Source: an uncultured Granulosicoccaceae bacterium (GTDB taxonomy: Bacteria; Pseudomonadota; Gammaproteobacteria; Granulosicoccales; Granulosicoccaceae). From it: DNA of 38,028 nucleotides. The position numbers and the translations under genes were made by a program. This document shows positions 32,187 through 38,028 of the stretch, one piece after another (position 1 is the first letter of the stretch; every line of letters starts with the position of its first letter). The notes beneath the pieces were generated by a model. It was not told where the DNA came from, ran no database searches, and was given only the letters and a program-made list of their open reading frames with translations. Location: the NCBI GenBank assembly GCA_937981955.1, contig CALJNA010000062.1, positions 1 through 38,028 on the forward strand, written 5' to 3'.

Positions 32187-34037
32187 GTGCGTACACCTCA
32201 TCAAAAAAGAATTCTTGTGCAATCTGTCGCAATTGGTATATCAGTACTGGTTCTCAGCGCTGGCTGTTCAACGAATACCAGCAGCCCGCCTGCGGCAAAA
32301 CTGGAACGCGTTACTGCCGGAGCTGATTCGGCAACAATACCAATTCGTATCACAGATAACCGGGAGCATAAAAAGCAAATACGGCAAGATTTTCAGCAGC
32401 CCATGGCTGAAGCTGAGATGAATGAACAGAGCTTGTCTGATCACACTGATGCCCTTGCACAACCTGCACCAAGCATCAATAGCGTGCTAACTAAACCGGC
32501 CACAGCGAGAGAACTGGTTCAGCTGCTGAGTAAGGAACACACTGTCCAGGTTATAAAGAATACCGAGAAATACCAACAGTTAGATTCGAATCCTGTCATT
32601 CGCGTTGCCGACCAATCAACTTCTACATTCAGTATAGATGTCGATACCGGGGCATACGCCAATGTTCGCCGATTTCTCAATAGCGGACAACTACCACCTG
32701 CCGATGCAGTTCGAGTTGAAGAAATGCTGAACTACTTTCGCTACGACTACCCTGTGCCCGATTCGACTGAAGTGCCGTTTTCCATTCATACCGAGTTATC
32801 CCATAGCCCGTGGAACGCGAATACCCGGCTATTACATATCGGTCTAAAAGGATACGAAGTTAATCCTGCTAACAGACCAGCGGCCAACCTGGTTTTCCTG
32901 CTTGACGTATCTGGCTCAATGGCAGACACGAATAAGCTACCGCTTCTAAAGTCATCAATAAACATGTTGACAAAAGAGCTGAACGAGCACGATCGAGTCA
33001 GCATTGTTGTCTATGCGGGTGCATCAGGTGTCGTGCTGGAACCTACCGCTGGTAACGAGTATCGCACCATAAGCAAAGCGTTAAATAAACTGCAAGCTGG
33101 CGGTTCCACCAACGGTGAAGCTGGCATTGAACTGGCCTATTCTCTGGCCGAAGAGAATATGACCGATACCAGTATAAACAGGATTATTCTCGCCACAGAC
33201 GGTGATTTTAATGTCGGTATATCGAATATTGACAAACTAAAAACGCTGATAGAGCGAAAGAGAAAGAGCGGAATTGCACTGACCACGCTCGGGTTCGGTA
33301 CCGGTAATTACAATGATCACTTAATGGAACAAATAGCAGATGTCGGTAATGGCAGCTATGCTTACATCGATACATTGAACGAGGCGCGCAAGGTACTCAG
33401 TGAAGAGCTCACATCCACATTACTGACCATTGCCAAAGATGTAATAATTCAAATCGAATTCAATCTGACACAGGTTAGCGAATATCGCTTGCTCGGCTAT
33501 GTTAATCGACGACTGGCCAATGAGGACTTTGCCAATGATAAAGTCGATGCCGGAGAAATCGGCGCTGGACATACAGTCACCGCGCTTTACGAGATAGCAC
33601 TGACCGGTGATGGTGGTGAGTGGAATTCAGAATCACGTTATAAGCAGGACCAAAAAGTTCTACCAGATGCCGCACTCGGCGATGAGATTGCTGAAATCAG
33701 ACTTCGATTCAAGCACCCCGAACAGAACAGCAGTGAGTTGATCAAACGCCAGGTTAAACGCTCGTCACTGATCGACAATCTGACAAACGCCAGCCCGGAT
33801 TTCAGATTCTCTGCGGCGGTGGCAGGTTTTGGTCAACTACTCAGACAAAACAAGTATCTGGATGATTTTAACTATGAAATGGCAGCAGAATTAGCCAGTG
33901 ACGCAAAAGGAGCTGACCGTTTTGGTTATCGGGCAGAACTCGTTCAAATGATCGATCTGGCTGACAATCTTGATCAACAGCGTCAAGCAAACGTTGTTTC
34001 ACCGAATAAAATTCAAATAGATGAAAATGAAGGCTAA
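32187..34037 (+). CDS. von Willebrand factor A-domain lipoprotein (YfbK-like)
   Basis: This 616-residue envelope protein starts at GTG 32187 with AGGA seven to eight bases upstream. The lipobox LSAGC places the lipidated Cys at 27. A linker follows, then the VWF_A N-terminal region (about 120-215; DQSTSTFSIDVDTGAYANVRRFL, VRVEEMLNYFRYDYP), the VWA domain (about 233-405) with intact MIDAS residues DVSGS (240-244), and a C-terminal DUF3520 region (about 410-595). The layout matches E. coli YfbK. VWA proteins of this kind bind partners through a divalent metal; the partner is unknown. An ECF sigma/anti-sigma pair lies downstream, beyond a strong hairpin. Confidence 0.92.
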   Translation: MRTPHQKRILVQSVAIGISVLVLSAGCSTNTSSPPAAKLERVTAGADSATIPIRITDNREHKKQIRQDFQQPMAEAEMNEQSLSDHTDALAQPAPSINSVLTKPATARELVQLLSKEHTVQVIKNTEKYQQLDSNPVIRVADQSTSTFSIDVDTGAYANVRRFLNSGQLPPADAVRVEEMLNYFRYDYPVPDSTEVPFSIHTELSHSPWNANTRLLHIGLKGYEVNPANRPAANLVFLLDVSGSMADTNKLPLLKSSINMLTKELNEHDRVSIVVYAGASGVVLEPTAGNEYRTISKALNKLQAGGSTNGEAGIELAYSLAEENMTDTSINRIILATDGDFNVGISNIDKLKTLIERKRKSGIALTTLGFGTGNYNDHLMEQIADVGNGSYAYIDTLNEARKVLSEELTSTLLTIAKDVIIQIEFNLTQVSEYRLLGYVNRRLANEDFANDKVDAGEIGAGHTVTALYEIALTGDGGEWNSESRYKQDQKVLPDAALGDEIAEIRLRFKHPEQNSSELIKRQVKRSSLIDNLTNASPDFRFSAAVAGFGQLLRQNKYLDDFNYEMAAELASDAKGADRFGYRAELVQMIDLADNLDQQRQANVVSPNKIQIDENEG

Positions 34038-34048
34038 ATGTGTAACAA

Positions 34049-34084
34049 GAGCGCGCCTGTTGCGATAACAGGCGCGCTCGTTTT
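34049..34084 (+). terminator. strong hairpin terminator between VWA and sigma-factor genes
   Basis: GAGCGCGCCTGTT (34049-34061) and AACAGGCGCGCTC (34067-34079) form a perfect 13-bp stem with a 5-base loop, followed by GTTTTA. The stem ends only 19 bases before the sigma-factor ATG, so it either ends the VWA transcript or acts as an attenuator for the sigma gene. Confidence 0.82.
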
Positions 34085-34098
34085 AGACTACTGGCTCT

Positions 34099-34677
34099 AT
34101 GGACACAGCAATCGACAAGGATCAGCGAGCAGACACCATGCTAATGGTTCGCTATCGCGACGGTGATCTCGATGCATTTAATGAGCTTTATAATCGACAC
34201 AAAACAGCGTTGTACCGCTTCATGAGAAGCAGCTGTAGCACCGAAGCCATCGCTGCGGAGCTTTATCAGGATGTGTGGGCACGCGTTGTAAACGGCAAGC
34301 ATGGCTACTCAAGCAACTCTCCGTTTGCAGCCTGGTTGTATCGCATCGCCCGAAACAGACTCATTGATTTTTACCGCTCGAATAAAATCAGCACATTGTC
34401 TTCATCGTTCGATACGGAGAATGACGAACACGTTACTCAGCTTCAGACGAGCCTACAACCAGACGAGATAACCGAATTGGCCTCGCGAAAAGATGCGCTT
34501 TCACTAGCGCTGGATTCCTTACCGGAGGAGCAGCGTGAAGTGGTGCTGCTACGGCACATTGCCGGGTTTGGTGTACAGGAAATAGCAGAATTGGTCGATG
34601 AGAACACTGAGACGGTGAAAAGCCGATTGCGCTATGCATTTACCAAGTTGCGAAAGCAACTCAGGAGGCTCTCATGA
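34099..34677 (+). CDS. ECF-type RNA polymerase sigma factor
   Basis: This 192-residue sigma-70 family protein contains only regions 2 and 4. Region 2 covers about residues 14-95: YRDGDLDAFNELYNRHKTAL, then LYQDVWARVV and the WLYRIARNRLIDFYRS helix that contacts the -10 element. Region 4 covers about 130-185, with LPEEQREVVLLRHIAGFGVQEIAELVDENTETVKSRL as helix-turn-helix. Its stop overlaps the next gene's ATG by four bases (ATGA), the usual coupling of a sigma with its anti-sigma. No convincing binding site precedes ATG 34099. The activating signal is unknown; nearby VWA lipoprotein suggests envelope stress (inference). Confidence 0.93.
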   Translation: MDTAIDKDQRADTMLMVRYRDGDLDAFNELYNRHKTALYRFMRSSCSTEAIAAELYQDVWARVVNGKHGYSSNSPFAAWLYRIARNRLIDFYRSNKISTLSSSFDTENDEHVTQLQTSLQPDEITELASRKDALSLALDSLPEEQREVVLLRHIAGFGVQEIAELVDENTETVKSRLRYAFTKLRKQLRRLS

Positions 34678-35885
34678 GCAGAACTCCAAAAAACAATGAT
34701 GGACTCAACGATGCAGATATAGCCGCCTTGTTTGCCGCTGACGAACGTTCTGCAATGGCCACCGCTCCATCAGCAGAGCTGGATGCGGCGATACTGGAAA
34801 ATGCTAGAGCTGCACATCAGCAAAGTCTCGTCACACCCGAACCGGAAACTTTCCAACGAAAATACGCTCCGGTATTTGCCACTGCAGCGGTGTTGTTAAT
34901 TGGCATTGGTCTAACACCATTTAACACCAAAGCGCCGAAAGACGCATTCGAAGCCGATGCTCGCCTAGCTCTGGACACGGCGGCGGATACAGATGCACTG
35001 GCAGAAATTAACGAGGAAACTTTGCCAGAAGCGCTAGTTGCATTGCCCTCAGTCGATAGCGGACCGTCACAATCAAAGGTCGCCGTGGCTGGCGAAGATT
35101 CAACCAGAAAAAAGAGTGTCGAAACGGACAGTCAAGATCTGCTACAAAGGCAAACACAGACACGTCTGGAATCAGAAGAATTGTCGGTAGTAGACGCAAA
35201 CTCGGAAACCGAAGTTGAACAAGCTCTTGAAACGGAAACGACAACAGCGCCGAAACGAGTGATTGTCGAAAACGCAATAATAGAGACCGATGTCAGTATT
35301 GACGCTGAAAGCAATCTTCAACAGCAGTTTGCAAAGCGAGAACAGAATACCCGCGGCGCATCGATCACGAACGATAGTAACAATGCAAAAAAACAGGCTG
35401 ACAACACCGCGCTCGCTTCAGAGAGCAAGACTCAGCGCTACGATGTAGAGGCGTTAATGGAAAGCGCACCAGTGGTGACGCTGATACCAAGCAGCCAGAT
35501 TCAGTCAGACGCAGATAAAGATAGCAATGTATTGGCAAAACAGGAAACCAATGCAGCCCCATCCTCCCGCCTAGTAGAGCAAACACCGCAACCAGTAGCC
35601 GAAGCTGTAACGGAACAAACAGAGTTACCAGCACAAAGCCAGATAATAGCGTCTGATCAATCCAACTCATCGCAAACTGCCGCACCCGCTCAGAAAGAAC
35701 GACGTGTCAGGCCAAAAAATTATCGTAGCAGTCCACTGCTTTGGATAATTGAAATCAGACATCTTCATGACGAAAAACAGAATGAGTTGGTTCGTGAAGA
35801 ACTCACCGCGTTTAGAAAGAAACACCCTGATAACTCTAACGAACGGCTGCTACCGAAAGAGTTACAAGCGTTAGAAACAGAATAA
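34674..35885 (+). CDS. probable membrane anti-sigma protein with long disordered region
   Basis: This 403-residue protein has a cytoplasmic N-terminus (about 1-63, helical, the expected sigma-binding part), one membrane segment at about 66-83 (APVFATAAVLLIGIGLTP), and a very long polar region (about 85-350) rich in Gln, Glu, Thr, Ala and Ser with little predicted fold. The last 45 residues regain order: LLWIIEIRHLHDEKQNELVR then EELTAFRKKHPD. This resembles the helical tail of other proteobacterial anti-sigma-like proteins (W..I..L...G...EA..EL..F...YP). No classical ZAS zinc motif (HxxxCxxC) is visible. The four-base overlap with the sigma gene is the main support for the anti-sigma call. 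Confidence 0.72.
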   Translation: MSRTPKNNDGLNDADIAALFAADERSAMATAPSAELDAAILENARAAHQQSLVTPEPETFQRKYAPVFATAAVLLIGIGLTPFNTKAPKDAFEADARLALDTAADTDALAEINEETLPEALVALPSVDSGPSQSKVAVAGEDSTRKKSVETDSQDLLQRQTQTRLESEELSVVDANSETEVEQALETETTTAPKRVIVENAIIETDVSIDAESNLQQQFAKREQNTRGASITNDSNNAKKQADNTALASESKTQRYDVEALMESAPVVTLIPSSQIQSDADKDSNVLAKQETNAAPSSRLVEQTPQPVAEAVTEQTELPAQSQIIASDQSNSSQTAAPAQKERRVRPKNYRSSPLLWIIEIRHLHDEKQNELVREELTAFRKKHPDNSNERLLPKELQALETE

Positions 35886-36048
35886 CGCACTTCTCATAAC
35901 AGCTGATTAACTGTTAGCTGGCACCTGTTCCACACTATTGAGCTGTAAATTAAGGTTAACAATAGCCGTAGATATACGGTCGGAATGAATTTAACCACCA
36001 TACTTGCCGTTGAATGCGTTGTGCACCAGCTAATAAGAGGTAGTGAAA

Positions 36049-36618
36049 ATGCTCAAGAAATTCATCATAAGCCTGACGTTCCTGACCGCAATGTTATTTA
36101 CCGGTCTGGCCGCTGCAGCTGAAACGGTTAATATCAACAAAGCCAACGCCGCAGCCATACAACAGAATCTTGTTGGTATTGGACCAATCAAGGCGGAAGC
36201 AATTGTCCGATATCGCAATCAAAACGGAAAGTTCAAAAGTCTGGATGATCTGCAAAACGTAACCGGTCTCGGGCCTGCACTGATTAAGAAAAACAAGCGG
36301 TATTTGTCGCTCTCCAAAGGCGTGGTCAAAGGAGATGACAAAGCGTATGCGGCCGCCAAAAAACAGGCGGGGAAATCAAAATCCACCGGCAAAAAGAAAA
36401 CTGCAGCAAAATCCGCCAAGAAAACCGATAAGTCAAAAGCGCAAGCAAAAACCCAAGCAAAAACCCAAGCAAAAACGAAAACCAAAGACAAGACGAAAAG
36501 TAAGGCTAGCGCTAAAACAAAAACAACGGCCAAACCAAGCAAATCAGATAAAAAGAAAACCAGCACCAAGAAAAAGAAAAAGAAGAAGAAGAAGAAGACT
36601 TCCAAGTCAACTACCTAG
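36049..36618 (+). CDS. ComEA-like helix-hairpin-helix protein with long lysine-rich tail
   Basis: This 189-residue exported protein has a signal peptide of about 24 residues (MLKKFIISLTFL...GLAAAA). A ComEA-type pair of helix-hairpin-helix motifs follows at about 25-85: VNINKANAAAIQQNLVGIGP, KAEAIVRYRNQNGKFKSLDD, VTGLGPALIKKNK. Such domains bind duplex DNA in the periplasm during uptake. The remaining 100 residues are almost only Lys, Ala, Thr, Ser and Gln, with AKTQ repeats from a 12-bp unit present three times (36442-36477) and a run of ten lysines near the end. ATG 36049, 8 bases after AAGAGG, is preferred over GTG 36043. A strong terminator follows. Confidence 0.87.
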   Translation: MLKKFIISLTFLTAMLFTGLAAAAETVNINKANAAAIQQNLVGIGPIKAEAIVRYRNQNGKFKSLDDLQNVTGLGPALIKKNKRYLSLSKGVVKGDDKAYAAAKKQAGKSKSTGKKKTAAKSAKKTDKSKAQAKTQAKTQAKTKTKDKTKSKASAKTKTTAKPSKSDKKKTSTKKKKKKKKKKTSKSTT

Positions 36619-36628
36619 TAGAAAGTAC

Positions 36629-36660
36629 AGTAGGCCGCATTCATTGCGGCCTACTTTTTT
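36629..36660 (+). terminator. intrinsic terminator after the ComEA-like gene
   Basis: AGTAGGCCGCA (36629-36639) pairs perfectly with TGCGGCCTACT (36645-36655) around a 5-base loop and is followed by five more Ts. This is a textbook Rho-independent terminator, 10 bases past the stop. Confidence 0.92.
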
Positions 36661-36792
36661 GTGCCACACCCATCCCCGTTAGAATCAATCAAGCAGTAAC
36701 AAACACAGGCTTCATGACAGCCTTCACGTTTCGTCACGAAGTAATGGTAATAGGAACATAATCAGGCCTGTTTCACGTGCTAGATTGCACAT

Positions 36793-38028
36793 ATGGAAAC
36801 TCGCCCCATTTTCGTGTTCATTGCTGTTGCACTAATATGTGCGGCCGGGGCGAAATGGGTGCATCAATCGGTTTTAACAGATGGCCATCAAGCGAGCCAT
36901 CATGCAGCCACTGACCATCAAAACTCTGACGACCACATACAGCATCAAGCCGGCAGCATTGCGTCGACAAAACTACCACTAACTGACCTGAACGCGTCTC
37001 AACAGGCATCCGATCTGATAAACAGTGCAGTCCATCCAGTCCACCAGTACCCATTAAACGACCCACTCAGGTTGTTTCCAAACACACCACAACGCCTAGC
37101 ATCGAATCGTGTAACCGACAATGACACAACAGCTGTGTACAAGCTACTCGCTGATCAGGGCATCAGGCTGATCGGTATCGATGAACACAGCAGCCATATC
37201 GACGCCTTGTTCGCTGCCTATTTTGATCTTGACGGTTCATCAAACAACCTGGCGCTAGACATCATTATTGGCAGTTGGGTAAAAACGCATCCGGCCGATG
37301 CCTGGCAGTGGATTGAAAACAACGACACCACCGGCGTTCTTCACCGATTCCATCCCACTATTATTCAACAATGGTTACCCATAGACGCTGATGCTGCTCT
37401 TCTGGCCATCACGAGTCTGGCCGAATCTCCTGAAAAGGACAGCTTGTTAGCCGACTACGGCGCTTTCATTGCCGCTGAAGAACCCGACAGAGCGTTTTTT
37501 TGGGCGTATGGATTAACCAATGAACAATCACGCAGAGCCGTTCTCGACCGTGTGGTGTACGAGTGGGCATCATCAGATGCTGAGGCTGCTGTAGTGCATC
37601 TGGACAGCATCACCGATTTACAAACACGACAGCAATTATTATTTCAGGCCGGGCCGGCAATATCCGCTAATCTGATCCAGACCGATGCACAGCAGGCGTT
37701 AACATGGGTGACATCGCTCGGTGGTGATGTACAGACATATTTAAGCCCTATCGCATTTCATCAGTGGGTCAATAAAAATCCTGAAGCAGCGCTCGACTGG
37801 CTAGTTGCACAGCAGTACGAGGTCAATGTCGATCTGTTCATGAGCAGCGCAGCATCAACCCTTGCCTACCAGAACCTGCCTGAAGCAATGCGCATATTTC
37901 CATCAATGAGCACCAACGTGCAGCAATCTATGGCTTCTTCAATTGCCTTCAGCATGTATCAAATAGATTCCAACCTGGCGATGAATTGGATTAACAATCA
38001 GTCTTCTATCAATGTGCGTCACAATGCC
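36793..38028 (+). CDS. exported helical-repeat protein with His-rich linker (partial, 3' end beyond window)
   Basis: The frame runs open for 412 codons from ATG 36793 to the right edge. Residues about 5-20 (PIFVFIAVALICAAGA) form a signal peptide or membrane anchor. A linker at about 24-57 contains nine histidines (HQASHHAATDHQNSDDHIQH), suggesting metal binding or just a flexible spacer. From about 165 onward, units of roughly 32 residues recur, each with an Ala followed three residues later by Trp or another large residue: DAWQW (169), DAALL (200), RAFFW (233), EAAVV (264), QALTW (301), AALDW (332), EAMRI (364), LAMNW (395). This suggests an alpha-solenoid scaffold. No named family is recognised. 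Confidence 0.78.
   Translation, partial: METRPIFVFIAVALICAAGAKWVHQSVLTDGHQASHHAATDHQNSDDHIQHQAGSIASTKLPLTDLNASQQASDLINSAVHPVHQYPLNDPLRLFPNTPQRLASNRVTDNDTTAVYKLLADQGIRLIGIDEHSSHIDALFAAYFDLDGSSNNLALDIIIGSWVKTHPADAWQWIENNDTTGVLHRFHPTIIQQWLPIDADAALLAITSLAESPEKDSLLADYGAFIAAEEPDRAFFWAYGLTNEQSRRAVLDRVVYEWASSDAEAAVVHLDSITDLQTRQQLLFQAGPAISANLIQTDAQQALTWVTSLGGDVQTYLSPIAFHQWVNKNPEAALDWLVAQQYEVNVDLFMSSAASTLAYQNLPEAMRIFPSMSTNVQQSMASSIAFSMYQIDSNLAMNWINNQSSINVRHNA

Noticed and set aside
36219..36605. Minus-strand 128-codon frame rich in Phe, Val and Leu
   Set aside because: It is the mirror of the lysine-rich ComEA tail (AAA/AAG read as TTT/CTT), not a real membrane protein.
1..38028. Mobile elements, CRISPR arrays, tRNA or rRNA genes
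   Set aside because: I saw no transposase or integrase frames, no regularly spaced repeats and no cloverleaf or rRNA-like stretches; the short tandem repeats noted are only two or three copies.

Overview
This 38 kb window looks like ordinary chromosome of a free-living, probably marine, gammaproteobacterium. That view rests on inference from gene content: a Zur-type Fur protein, long-form SppA, NfsA, a TraR/DksA-type zinc-finger protein, EamA permeases, an ECF sigma/anti-sigma pair and many lipoproteins. Base composition is moderate. I see no rRNA, tRNA, CRISPR array, phage or transposase genes. Most genes sit in short operons with overlapping or nearly touching reading frames.

Region by region. 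1-1.7 kb: two uncharacterised membrane-associated genes on the minus strand, one running off the left edge, and a Zur-like regulator on the plus strand. 1.9-5.6 kb: a trimethylamine methyltransferase (MttB) family gene that encodes no pyrrolysine, then sppA. 5.6-8.9 kb: class II aldolase/adducin protein, nitroreductase NfsA and an S4 RNA-binding protein on the minus strand, a divergent acyl-CoA thioesterase-like gene, and an exported protein. 9-11.3 kb: a minus-strand operon of DksA-like, EamA permease and malate/lactate-dehydrogenase-fold reductase. 11.5-15.7 kb: an OmpA-domain protein, then a GT39-like membrane glycosyltransferase, two small EmrE-like membrane subunits and a GT2 enzyme, reminiscent of the Arn lipid-linked sugar system. 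15.9-18.5 kb: an exported LruC-domain protein and a lipoprotein.

The most informative region is 18.6-30.1 kb, a nitrogen-salvage cluster. A long minus-strand operon starts near 28164 and reads: stand-alone FdrA C-terminal domain, AllG (DUF1116), FdrA/AllF, carbamate kinase, AllH (DUF2877), allantoate amidohydrolase, ureidoglycine-glyoxylate aminotransferase and a hybrid sensor histidine kinase. A divergent gene encodes a gamma-glutamyltransferase-fold protein resembling oxamate amidohydrolase HpxW. Together they predict this route: allantoate to (S)-ureidoglycine; ureidoglycine plus glyoxylate to oxalurate plus glycine; oxalurate to oxamate plus carbamoyl phosphate by the AllFGH transcarbamylase; ATP from carbamoyl phosphate by carbamate kinase; and oxamate to oxalate plus ammonia. 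Two features stand out. The C-terminal domain that is fused to FdrA in E. coli is a separate 68-residue, TTG-initiated gene at the head of the operon. A sensor kinase closes the operon.

30.2-38 kb: a fructosamine-kinase-like gene with a homocysteine S-methyltransferase gene (minus strand); a von Willebrand A-domain lipoprotein, then an ECF sigma factor overlapping its probable anti-sigma protein; a ComEA-like helix-hairpin-helix protein with a very long lysine-rich tail; and a partial exported protein with a His-rich linker and about eight 32-residue helical repeats. Strong intrinsic terminators are visible at about 3.5, 18.5, 30.1, 34.1 and 36.6 kb. All functional calls come from reading the sequence and remembered family features; no database search was run.
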